From positions 1 through 38,801 of the forward strand of contig CADCVG010000043.1 in assembly GCA_902806075.1 (NCBI GenBank): DNA of 38,801 nt. The letters are read 5' to 3'. Of this stretch, positions 1 through 6,511 are shown piece by piece. Under the pieces are notes generated by a model. It saw only the letters and a program-made list of their open reading frames with translations. It was not told the DNA's origin and ran no database searches. Made by a program: the position numbers and the translations under genes. Each line of letters opens with the position of its first letter. Positions within the stretch are counted from its first letter, which is position 1. This stretch comes from an uncultured Rubrobacteraceae bacterium. Lineage in GTDB: Bacteria > Actinomycetota > Rubrobacteria > Rubrobacterales > Rubrobacteraceae.

Positions 1-498
1 GAGGGCGATGAACGCCACGTTCCAGAGGACGCTGCCGAGGACGGTGTAGGCAAAGAACAACCCCCAAAACGGCATACGCTTGAGGCCCGCAGGTATTGAG
101 ACGAACGCGCCCACGCCCGGGATGAGGTGGCCGATCAGGACGGCCTTCCCGCCGTGCCGCTCGAACAGGAGGCCCGCCTTGTCGAGGTCCGACTCGTCCA
201 CGAGCACGAACCGCCCGAACCGCCCGACGAACCGGCGCAGCCTCTCCTCGCCGAGTAAACGCCCCGGGAAATACAGGACCAGCGAGGCGCCCAACGCCCC
301 CGCCGTCGCCGCCGCCAGCATCGGAAAGAACGAGAAGTGCCCCTCGCCGACCAGGAAGCCGGCGAAAGGCAGGACCAGCTGCGAGGGGATCGGCAGGTGC
401 AGGTTCGACAGGACCATCAGGAGGGCCACGCCCGGGTAGCCGAAGTAATAGACGACATCGGCGGCCCACTGTGCGAGGTGGGCGAGCAGGTCGCTCAT
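1..498 (-). CDS. DedA/SNARE-associated family membrane protein, 3' end cut by window
   Basis: Reading the minus strand from the ATG at 498 gives about 166 residues running off the left edge. It begins MSDLLAHLAQWAADVVYYFG and contains several hydrophobic stretches. The layout is that of the DedA family: a conserved NLxLPxPSQ-like re-entrant loop at about residues 32-41, and GHLIPGVGAFVSIPAG at about 120-135. DedA proteins are inner-membrane transporters/flippases tied to envelope homeostasis and undecaprenyl-phosphate or lipid recycling. The charged residues usually present at these two motifs (acidic in the first, two arginines in GRxxPGVR) are replaced here by Ser, Gln, His and Gly, so function may differ. 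No strong Shine-Dalgarno is visible before the ATG. A second DedA-like gene lies at 1739-2473. Family assignment is firm; substrate unknown. Confidence 0.85.
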   Translation of the reverse strand, partial: MSDLLAHLAQWAADVVYYFGYPGVALLMVLSNLHLPIPSQLVLPFAGFLVGEGHFSFFPMLAAATAGALGASLVLYFPGRLLGEERLRRFVGRFGRFVLVDESDLDKAGLLFERHGGKAVLIGHLIPGVGAFVSIPAGLKRMPFWGLFFAYTVLGSVLWNVAFIAL

Positions 499-804
499 CG
501 TTCCGCGCGCACCCGTCGCGATTCGTTTCTAATTCCGGGCGTGCAAAAGGTTCCCACGAAGCCAGCTTACGGCAGGGGGCACGGCGAGGCAACCGGTGGC
601 AAAGAGGGTAGGCTGGGAGTTGCGGTCGAGGATGGAGGAGATCCTCTGCACGGTGCTGCACGAGACACACCGGCAGCAGTTAGAGGAGACGATGGATACC
701 TTCCGAGGGACCAGAAGTATTCTACAAGAGTTGCTACGATTGGTGAGAACGTCTTGTTCGACGCGCCCCACGGTCGGCGCGAAGCGGGGAAGAGGAGATA
801 CGAT
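499..804. other. Intergenic stretch, no convincing gene
   Basis: This stretch separates the divergent DedA gene from the DUF5049 gene. An open frame from the ATG at 632 (to 877) starts MEEILCTVLHETHRQQLEET and looks mildly protein-like. It then turns Cys/Arg-rich and overlaps the better-supported gene at 805 in another frame, so I do not call it. No terminator, tRNA or clear promoter was recognised. Confidence 0.4.
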
Positions 805-1023
805 ATGTCGGCAGAAGAGGGCTCATGTGGGCCAGTCGTGGTGCCCCCCGCCGTGCTTGAAGGGCTGGAGACGGTGAAGCGGTCTGGCGCGCACATGGTG
901 GAGAGGGCCCACGTGCTGGTCCTGGCCAAGCGCATGGACTACCGGCAGACCGTCCGTTGGGTCGAGGAGAACCCCGAAGACTACGCGCGCGGAACCCTAT
1001 GTGGATTCGAAGCCGGCGAGTAA
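805..1023 (+). CDS. Small DUF5049-like protein
   Basis: A 72-residue ORF whose ATG at 805 sits 7 nt after an AGGAG at 793-797; that spacing decides the start over longer upstream frames. The core reads VPPAVLEGLETVKRSGAHMV, then a short helical segment, then WVEENPEDYARGTLCGFE. This matches my memory of the DUF5049 pattern: P..VL..L..IR.SG..NM, then a segment ending in W.EE....Y..G...G. DUF5049 is a small uncharacterised domain common in phages and in actinobacterial chromosomes. No catalytic residues are evident. It stands alone between divergent DedA and an interrupted hypothetical gene, so context gives no function. The assignment is from memory of the pattern and should be treated as probable. 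Confidence 0.65.
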   Translation: MSAEEGSCGPVVVPPAVLEGLETVKRSGAHMVERAHVLVLAKRMDYRQTVRWVEENPEDYARGTLCGFEAGE

Positions 1024-1251
1024 GGAACCCTAAGCTGGGCGCGTAGTTTCGCTGAAGGTCTTGGGTTGAGATGGTCGCCTTAACTCTATTCGTTGGTTGC
1101 AAAAGAGGGAGCGGAACTTACTAGGGGGTTCCGGCATCCCTGGATCTATGGTATGAGTCATTGCACAAGCAGGTCGCTGAGGATTGCCGAAACAAGGCGG
1201 TTTAGGAACCGGTTCGGGGCCGAAGAACGGTCCGCGGAAGGAGGACTCGCT

Positions 1252-1647
1252 ATGGGGGTCACAGCGATAAAGAGGATCGAGAACAACACCGAAGGCAGAA
1301 TGGCAATCTGGAACCGGGAGAGTGGACAATATGCGGTAGCTCCTCCACGTGAGGCAGTAGACTGCAATATGTGGATCCCCTGGTGCACGAGTTCGAACGA
1401 TTTTAAGCGTAGTCACTACATGGTAATCGGACGGCCCGGGTACACTACAGGTGGCGACAACGTCTACTACATTCCTCCGAAGTATTACTGGTGGGTTTGG
1501 CAACACGGTGACTTCGTGCGCTGCTCAACGGGCGGCTGATTCTACTTCAATGAGACTCGTATTCCCGGCGATGCTTGGGTCAATGGGGACAGGATCCTGG
1601 AGATATATTGGCCGGGTGATACCGGGCGGATATCGTTACGAGCTTGA
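1252..1647 (+). pseudogene. Hypothetical protein interrupted by in-frame TGA at 1537
   Basis: The ATG at 1252 is preceded by GGAAGGAGG at 1236-1243 with good spacing. Translation gives 95 residues, rich in aromatics (MWIPWCTSSNDFKRSHYMVI, YYIPPKYYWWVWQHGDF), ending GG-stop at 1537-1539. The same frame continues past that TGA for 35 more codons (FYFNETRIPGDAWVNGDRIL, then EIYWPGDTG) to a second TGA at 1645. The continuation has the same protein-like character, and TGG to TGA would restore GGWFYF. By my count 1261-1500 is about 52% GC, lower than neighbouring genes, suggesting acquired DNA. The family is not recognised; no signal peptide is seen. It could be a nonsense-inactivated gene, a truncated but functional 95-residue protein, or a sequencing error. 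Confidence 0.6.
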
Positions 1648-1738
1648 CGCTTTGAATATCCTTTGATGGCCAGAGAGAACTTTGGGTGACCTCTATACCC
1701 GGCGTGGGGGCGCACTGGATCCTCGCCCGCAAACCCCG

Positions 1739-2473
1739 ATGAACCAACGAGGGCCGGATGCCACGGAGGATGCCACGCCGCGCGAGAGCGTGGCCGGATG
1801 GCTCAGGCCGGCGTTCACGATATTGTTCCTCGCGGCGTTCGGAGTCGCGTACCTGCTCTCGGGCCCTTTTCGGGCCGAGGTGGACCGGTCGGTCGGGGTG
1901 CTCGCGAGCGGGGACATCGAGGCCCTCCGGGACTACATCCTCTCTTACGGGGCGTGGGCGCCGATAATCTCCGCGGCGCTCATGGTCTTGCAAGCGCTCC
2001 TGGCGTTCCTGCCGTCCTTCGTCCTGGCGTTCGCGAACGGGCTCGCCTTCGGGGCGTTCTGGGGAGGGATGCTGAGCCTTGTGAGCGCCGCGCTCGCGGC
2101 GGCGATCTCCTTCGGCATCGCGCACGTCCTGGGACGTGCGTTGGTCGAGGCGATTATAGGCAGGAATAGCCTCGGGACCGCCGACAGGTGGTTCGCGAGG
2201 TACGGGGCGTACGCTGTCCTCATCGCACGTCTTGTCCCCGTCGTCTCGTTCGACGCGATCTCCTACGCCGCCGGCCTCACGCGGATGGGCTTCTGGCGCT
2301 TTCTCATTGCGACCACGATCGGCATGGCGCCCGCCACCTTCGTCTACTCCTACCTCGGCCAACGCGCCCCACAGTACATAGACGTCTTCCTCATCGTCTT
2401 CGGCATCATAGTCGCCGGCGCGGTCGTCGTCGCCGTGGTCCGGCGTCGCCGCCGGGGGAAGCCGGTCCCCTAG
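1739..2473 (+). CDS. TVP38/TMEM64-family (DedA-like) membrane protein
   Basis: A polytopic membrane protein of 244 residues if started at the ATG 1739 (MNQRGPDATED). A TTG at 1682, with an AGAGAG just upstream, would add 19 residues. Hydrophobic segments begin with FTILFLAAFGVAYLL. The family core follows: a loop with FLPSFVLAFANGLAFG, a segment with SFGIAHVLGRALVEAIIGR, and the signature YAVLIARLVPVVSFDAISYA with AAGLTRMGFWRF. A final helix precedes an Arg-rich C-terminus (VVRRRRRGKPVP), consistent with a cytoplasmic tail. This is the SNARE-associated/VTT domain family, related to DedA and to eukaryotic TMEM41B/VMP1 scramblases. The bacterial role is probably lipid or undecaprenyl-phosphate translocation. 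It is monocistronic, convergent with the DUF1499 gene. Confidence 0.88.
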   Translation: MNQRGPDATEDATPRESVAGWLRPAFTILFLAAFGVAYLLSGPFRAEVDRSVGVLASGDIEALRDYILSYGAWAPIISAALMVLQALLAFLPSFVLAFANGLAFGAFWGGMLSLVSAALAAAISFGIAHVLGRALVEAIIGRNSLGTADRWFARYGAYAVLIARLVPVVSFDAISYAAGLTRMGFWRFLIATTIGMAPATFVYSYLGQRAPQYIDVFLIVFGIIVAGAVVVAVVRRRRRGKPVP

Positions 2474-2485
2474 ACCGGTCGGCTC

Positions 2486-2833
2486 TCAGCCGTCGGCCAT
2501 CAGCTTGTGATCCACGATAGCCAGCAGCTCCTTGAGGTTCCGCTCGTTCTGGCCGAGGCCCCATACGCCGATGCGCGAGGCGCTGTGGAACGCGACGTGC
2601 GTATTCGTGTGCGCGCCGGAGGGGCTCGGGGTGAGGCGGACGGTCACGTCGTCCGTAAACCCGAGACGCGTCCCGCGCGACGCCCGTATCTCCGTCCCGC
2701 TCGAACTTTCGAGCGACCAGCGGGGCAGCTCTCGGACGGCCTCTTCGATGGTGCGGGCAAGCTTCTCTGCTCGCACAGGGTAGGTGCGGGCGGTGCCCGC
2801 GGAGCGCAAACTGTTCGGATCGAGAAGTTTCAC
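2486..2833 (-). CDS. DUF1499 family protein
   Basis: A 115-residue protein read from a GTG at 2833 (MKLLDPNSLRSAGTARTYPV). The sequence follows the DUF1499 pattern: an N-terminal NS-type segment, a helix (AEKLARTIEEAVRELPRWSL), TEIRASRGTRLGFTDDVTVRL, then a conserved R.G..DLG.N..R-like C-terminus (SRIGVWGLGQNERNLKELL). The family is widespread and uncharacterised; no enzymatic residues or signal peptide are visible. A TACAAT hexamer on the minus strand at 2848-2843, only 9 nt from the start codon, suggests a very short leader. It is divergent from aat and convergent with the TVP38 gene. Confidence 0.8.
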   Translation of the reverse strand: MKLLDPNSLRSAGTARTYPVRAEKLARTIEEAVRELPRWSLESSSGTEIRASRGTRLGFTDDVTVRLTPSPSGAHTNTHVAFHSASRIGVWGLGQNERNLKELLAIVDHKLMADG

Positions 2834-2925
2834 GATGTTTCCATTGTAAACTGCCGGTGTGGCCCGAAGGCGGGATTGTACCGGAAATTTTCGATAACGA
2901 AGCTGGGAGTTGTTGGCTTTCGACC

Positions 2926-3498
2926 ATGGGGTTGGGTCCGGAGATTCTGGAGGTTTGTTACCGTGCGGGCGCGTTCCCGATGGCCGACGGGTACGGGAGG
3001 ACCGAGTTCTACCGCTCGGACCCTCGTTCCGTGTTGGAGTTCGACTCGTTGCGCGTCTCCAAGTCGCTGCGGCGTGTGATCCGGCAGGGTAAGTACGAAG
3101 TTCGGATCGACCATGACTTCGAGGGGGTGATCCGGGCGTGCTCCCGGCGTCCGGAGACCTGGATCAGCGAGGAGATCATCAAAGGCTTCGTAGCACTGCA
3201 CGAGAGAGGCAAGGCGCACAGCGTCGAGGCGTACAGGGAAGACCAGCTCGTGGGCGGCCTCTACGGGGTTACGTTGGGCGGCGCGTTCATGGGCGAGTCG
3301 ATGTTCAGTTGGATGCCCGACGCCTCGAAGGTCTGCCTCGTGTACCTCGTCGAGCGGCTCAAAGAGCGGGGGTACGTCTTACTCGACTGCCAGATCCAGA
3401 ACGATCACCTGGCGCGACTCGGGGCTGTCGAGATCTCCGATAAGGAGTACCTCAGGAGGCTCAGGGAGGCTCTGGAGCTTCCACGTAGCTTCACCTGA
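2926..3498 (+). CDS. aat: Leucyl/phenylalanyl-tRNA-protein transferase
   Basis: Aat transfers Leu or Phe from its tRNA to N-terminal Arg/Lys of proteins, creating an N-degron for ClpS-Clp protease. From the ATG at 2926 it has 190 residues, beginning MGLGPEILEVCYRAGAFPMA, the usual Aat N-terminus. A GTG at 2857 would add 23 residues that do not look conserved. Diagnostic motifs are YRAGAFPMAD, the WISEEIIKGFVALHERGKAHSVE region, GGLYGVTLGGAFMGESMFS (containing the glutamate matching E. coli E156) and LLDCQIQNDHLARLGA (matching D186 and Q188). Catalytic residues are therefore all present. It stands upstream of a PAC2 gene on the same strand, separated by 44 nt. Start choice is moderately certain because no ideally spaced Shine-Dalgarno is seen. 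Confidence 0.95.
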   Translation: MGLGPEILEVCYRAGAFPMADGYGRTEFYRSDPRSVLEFDSLRVSKSLRRVIRQGKYEVRIDHDFEGVIRACSRRPETWISEEIIKGFVALHERGKAHSVEAYREDQLVGGLYGVTLGGAFMGESMFSWMPDASKVCLVYLVERLKERGYVLLDCQIQNDHLARLGAVEISDKEYLRRLREALELPRSFT

Positions 3499-3542
3499 GC
3501 GGGGGTTGATGCGTCCTTGCACCGGCGTGGTAAGCTAGCTAT

Positions 3543-4421
3543 ATGAACGAATACATAAACCTGGAGCGGCGTCCGGAGTTGGAGCGTCCGATCTTGATAG
3601 CCGGGTTCACGGGTTGGAACGACGCGGCGGAGGCGGCGAGTCTCGCTGTGAGCACGATCGGCGAGGAGTTCGGGGCACAGCGGTTCGGGAGTTTCGACGG
3701 CGAGGAGTTCTTCGACTACCAGGCGACGCGGCCCCAGATCCGTCTGGTCGAGGGCGTGACCCGCACGATAGAGTGGCCCGAGAACGAACTCTCGGCCATC
3801 GGACCCAGCGTCGCCGCCTTGGGCGGCCGGGGCGCGGTCTTGCTCTCCGGTCCCGAGCCGAACTTCCGGTGGCGGAAGTTCTCGCAAGGGGTAGTGGACC
3901 TCGCCCGCGAGCTGGACGTGCGTCTGGTCGTCACGCTCGGAGCCCTACTCGCCGACGTGCCCCATTCGCGTCCGGTCGCGGTCTCGGCGAACGCCCAGGA
4001 CCCCTCGCTCGTCGAGAACCTGAAGCTCTCGGCCTCCCGCTACGAGGGACCGACCGGCATCACCGGCCTCCTGCACCGCTACTGCGCCGACAAGGGCCTC
4101 CCGGCGGTGAGCTTCTGGGCCTCGGTGCCGCACTACCTGCCCTCGGTGCCTTCGGCGCCGGCAGCCCTGTCGCTCCTCCAGAACCTCTCCAGCCTGCTCG
4201 GCGCGCAGTTCGATACGTCTCACCTGGAGCGGACCTCTGAGGACTACCAGCGGCAGGTCTCTGCCGCCGTCGCCCAGGACTCAGACCTCACCGCCTACGT
4301 CGGCACCCTCGAAGAGCGCTACGACGCCCAGGTCGAAGGGGGAGAGAGGAACCTCCCCTCCGGCGAGGATCTCGCCCAGGAATTGGAGCGCTTCCTCCGC
4401 GAGAAGGGCGACGAGGAGTAA
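3543..4421 (+). CDS. PAC2 family protein (proteasome assembly chaperone homologue)
   Basis: 292 residues from the ATG at 3543. The N-terminal half carries the PAC2 domain: a PILIAGFTGWNDAAEAASLA motif at about residues 16-35, then an FDGEEFFDYQATRPQIRL stretch. The acidic, helical C-terminal tail (EDLAQELERFLREKGDEE) is typical of the actinobacterial version. The family is homologous to eukaryotic proteasome assembly chaperone 2 and is found in actinobacteria that have a Pup-proteasome. The molecular role in bacteria is unsettled. There is no Shine-Dalgarno; a TAAGCT hexamer at 3531-3536 ends 6 nt before the ATG, so a leaderless transcript is possible. The gene ends at a strong hairpin. Confidence 0.9.
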   Translation: MNEYINLERRPELERPILIAGFTGWNDAAEAASLAVSTIGEEFGAQRFGSFDGEEFFDYQATRPQIRLVEGVTRTIEWPENELSAIGPSVAALGGRGAVLLSGPEPNFRWRKFSQGVVDLARELDVRLVVTLGALLADVPHSRPVAVSANAQDPSLVENLKLSASRYEGPTGITGLLHRYCADKGLPAVSFWASVPHYLPSVPSAPAALSLLQNLSSLLGAQFDTSHLERTSEDYQRQVSAAVAQDSDLTAYVGTLEERYDAQVEGGERNLPSGEDLAQELERFLREKGDEE

Positions 4422-4423
4422 CT

Positions 4424-4456
4424 TATTAGCAGTCAGCTGAGAGCTGACTGCTAATA
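4424..4456. terminator. Perfect 15-bp hairpin between convergent genes
   Basis: Positions 4424-4438 and 4442-4456 are exact reverse complements (TATTAGCAGTCAGCT / AGCTGACTGCTAATA) around a 3-nt loop, GAG. The hairpin begins just after the PAC2 stop codon and contains the stop codon of the convergent DUF456 gene. Position and symmetry suit a bidirectional transcription end. There is no long T-tract on either side, so classic intrinsic termination is not assured. The AGTCAGCT/AGCTGACT core recurs near 12539-12591. Confidence 0.6.
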
Positions 4457-5014
4457 GAACAACGCCGCCACGAAGACGATTACGCCGACCAGACCCAGTA
4501 TTGCCTGTACCGCGGCGCTGAAGAGGTAGCCTACCAGCACCCCGCCCGCGGCCCGGGAGACCCTCCGCCAGTCCGCGCGCCCGAAGCGAGGGCCTTCTCG
4601 TGTGCCTTCTCCGGTGGAGGTTTGGCGTTGGCGACGAAGGTACTCGCCTACAAAGACGCCGCCGATGGTGCCGGCGAGCAGGCCGAAGAGGGCGCCGATG
4701 CCGAAGAACAGGGCGCCGGCTAGAGTGCCGATCAGGCCGCCTATTGCGCCTCCGGCGGTGCCCCAGTTACTCGCCCCGAAGCGCCTGGCCCCGTAGGTCG
4801 TGGCGAGGAGATCGGCGACGAAGGCGAGGAGGGCGAAGAGGCCCAGGAGGACGAGGACGGAGGCGCCGACGACCTCGAAGTCCGTCACGTAGGCGTAGAC
4901 CAGGGCCGAGGCGAAGATCAAGGGTACGCCCGGAAGCCCGGGGAGGACGCTGCCCGCGAGACCGACGAGCATGACGAGGAGCGTGATCCAGAGTATCGGC
5001 TCGTTCTCCACCAC
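4451..5014 (-). CDS. DUF456 family membrane protein
   Basis: 187 residues from a GTG at 5014. The sequence is almost entirely hydrophobic and glycine-rich. An N-terminal helix (ILWITLLVMLVGLAGSVLPG) leads into LPGVPLIFASALVYAYVTDF, then long Gly/Ala-rich helices (GTAGGAIGGLIGTLAGALFF; GTIGGVFVGEYLRRQR). A short charged loop follows (about residues 130-150), then a last helix pair. The LPGLPGVPLIF element and the Gly-rich tandem helices are typical of DUF456, a membrane family of unknown function. It is the last gene of the minus-strand run fabF-prx-larE-DUF456, 6 nt after larE. Its stop codon lies inside the hairpin at 4424-4456. Confidence 0.85.
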   Translation of the reverse strand: MVENEPILWITLLVMLVGLAGSVLPGLPGVPLIFASALVYAYVTDFEVVGASVLVLLGLFALLAFVADLLATTYGARRFGASNWGTAGGAIGGLIGTLAGALFFGIGALFGLLAGTIGGVFVGEYLRRQRQTSTGEGTREGPRFGRADWRRVSRAAGGVLVGYLFSAAVQAILGLVGVIVFVAALFY

Positions 5015-5020
5015 GAGTAA

Positions 5021-5875
5021 CTACCCGACCACCGGCAGGGTCTTCCGAGCCTTCTTGCCGGGCTTCTTTAGGGCGGCGTTCAGCGAGCCGGACCTGTAAC
5101 CGGCGAGGTCGAGCGTCACGTACAGGAAGCCCGCCTCCACGAGCTCGGCGGAGATCTCCTCGCGCTCCATGAAGGCCCGATCGAGCTCCCCCTCGCCGAC
5201 CTCGAGACGAGCGATCTCCCCGTGATGCCTCACCCGCACCTGCCTGTAGCCCCGCGAGCGCAGGAACTCCTCGGCCCGCGCCACCTGGGTTAGTTTCTCC
5301 GCTGTGATCTCCTGCCCATACGGGAACCGGCTCGATAGACAGGCGAGCGCCGGCTTGTCCCAACTTGGCAGCCCGAGATGCTTCGCCAGCTCGCGCACCT
5401 CCGCCTTCGTCACCCCCGCGAGACCGAGCGGCGAGACGACGTCTAACTCCTTCGCCGCCTTCCTCCCGGGCCGGTAGTCTCCCTCGTCATCCTTGTTCGC
5501 CCCGTCCACCACACACCCGTAGCCCCTCTCCACGGCCAGCCCCGCCAGGTCCGAGTACAACGTGCTCTTGCAGAAGTAGCAGCGGTTCGTGGGGTTCTTC
5601 GCGTAGTTCGGGTCGTCGAGCTCCCGCGTGTTCACGACCAGGTGCTCGACGCCTAGTCTTTGGGCGAACTCCTCCGCGAGCCCCAACTCCGATGGCAGGT
5701 ACGTCTCGTTGTTCGAGGTGACGGCGAGCACCCTACTCTTGGGGAGCGCCCTCGCGGCGACCGCCAGGGCCAGCGACGAGTCGACCCCGCCAGAGAACGC
5801 CACCAGCGCGCTACCGTAGGGAGCGACGATACGCTCCAGCTCTTCCAATCTCTTCTCTAACGAAACGGTCTGCAT
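5021..5875 (-). CDS. larE: ATP-dependent sulfur transferase LarE (three-cysteine type)
   Basis: 284 residues from the ATG at 5875. LarE adenylates and then thiolates the dicarboxylated pyridine precursor of the nickel-pincer nucleotide cofactor of lactate racemase. The PP-loop SGGVDSS is at residues 28-34, with further family motifs TSNNETYLP, DGANKDDEGDYRPG (124-137) and WDKPALACLSSRFPYG (172-187). Cys179 corresponds to the sulfur-donor cysteine of the Lactobacillus enzyme. Cys99 and Cys102 in NRCYFCK supply two more cysteines, a pattern associated with LarE proteins that use a [4Fe-4S] cluster. No larA, larB or larC is in the window, so the downstream enzyme is unknown. It is 6 nt upstream of the DUF456 gene. 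Confidence 0.92.
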   Translation of the reverse strand: MQTVSLEKRLEELERIVAPYGSALVAFSGGVDSSLALAVAARALPKSRVLAVTSNNETYLPSELGLAEEFAQRLGVEHLVVNTRELDDPNYAKNPTNRCYFCKSTLYSDLAGLAVERGYGCVVDGANKDDEGDYRPGRKAAKELDVVSPLGLAGVTKAEVRELAKHLGLPSWDKPALACLSSRFPYGQEITAEKLTQVARAEEFLRSRGYRQVRVRHHGEIARLEVGEGELDRAFMEREEISAELVEAGFLYVTLDLAGYRSGSLNAALKKPGKKARKTLPVVG

Positions 5876-5932
5876 GTTCGTGTCCTCTCCAGCAGCGCGC
5901 GTCGCGTCGCTACGAATGCGTTCAGGGCGGGT

Positions 5933-6502
5933 TCAGGCGGCTCCCCGGCGGAGCCATTCGACGACCTCCCGGGCGTTCTCGCCGGGTGGGAAGACGGGGT
6001 AGAAGACCGTCTCGACCCTCCCGTGGTGGATGACCAGCGTCAGCCTCTTGACCAGCGTCATCCCCTCGACCTTGAAGGTCGGCAGGTCCAGGGCCTTCGT
6101 GAAGGCAAGCTTCTCGTCGCTCAGGAGCCTGAAGGGGAGATGCAGACGCTCAGCAGCCTCGCGCTGGTATCCGGTACTTTGTGTGCTGAGGCCGAAGACG
6201 CGTACGCCCAGAGCCTGGAGCTCCGCGTGGTAGTCGCGGAAGGCGCACGACTGGGGCGTACAACCACGCGCCCCCGGAATGTCGTCCCACTTCCGTGGCA
6301 GTTCCTCATCCGGCCGGCCGGTGAGCGGGTAGCAGTAGATGACCGTGCGTCCTGGGAGTTCAGAGGGATCTATCCATTCCCCTGATGTCGCGGGGAGCGC
6401 CACGGGGGGAAGCCGCATCCCCGGCAGGTGGTCGCAGGCCCCGTCGTCGGTCGGCTCTGGGAGGCCCTCCGGCACCTCGTAGAGGTCTCTAGCCTCAGCC
6501 AT
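5933..6502 (-). CDS. Peroxiredoxin (AhpC/TSA, PrxQ-like)
   Basis: 189 residues from the ATG at 6502, with GGGAGG immediately upstream. The thioredoxin fold is recognisable from LPPVALPATSGEWIDPSELP and VIYCYPLTGRPDEELP. The active site GARGCTPQSCAFRD has Cys81 as likely peroxidatic and Cys86 as likely resolving residue, the five-residue spacing seen in PrxQ/Bcp. A roughly 15-residue insertion between the YPLTG strand and the cysteine marks the subgroup found in actinobacteria and cyanobacteria. The C-terminal half has VFGLSTQSTGYQREAAERL and the TLVIHHGRVETVFYPVFPPG strand pair. It would reduce hydrogen peroxide or organic hydroperoxides in the cytoplasm using thioredoxin-like donors. The start is 9 nt after the fabF stop, so the two are co-transcribed. 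Confidence 0.9.
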   Translation of the reverse strand: MAEARDLYEVPEGLPEPTDDGACDHLPGMRLPPVALPATSGEWIDPSELPGRTVIYCYPLTGRPDEELPRKWDDIPGARGCTPQSCAFRDYHAELQALGVRVFGLSTQSTGYQREAAERLHLPFRLLSDEKLAFTKALDLPTFKVEGMTLVKRLTLVIHHGRVETVFYPVFPPGENAREVVEWLRRGAA

Positions 6503-6511
6503 GGGTCCTCC

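Noticed and set aside
337-804. Extended frame upstream of the DUF5049 gene (start near 337 or 541).
   Set aside because: The upstream part overlaps the DedA gene antisense and is not protein-like; the Shine-Dalgarno at 793-797 marks the ATG at 805.
632-877. Small plus-strand frame starting MEEILCTVLHETHRQQLEET.
   Set aside because: It loses protein-like character after about 40 codons, overlaps the DUF5049 gene in another frame and has no clear ribosome site.
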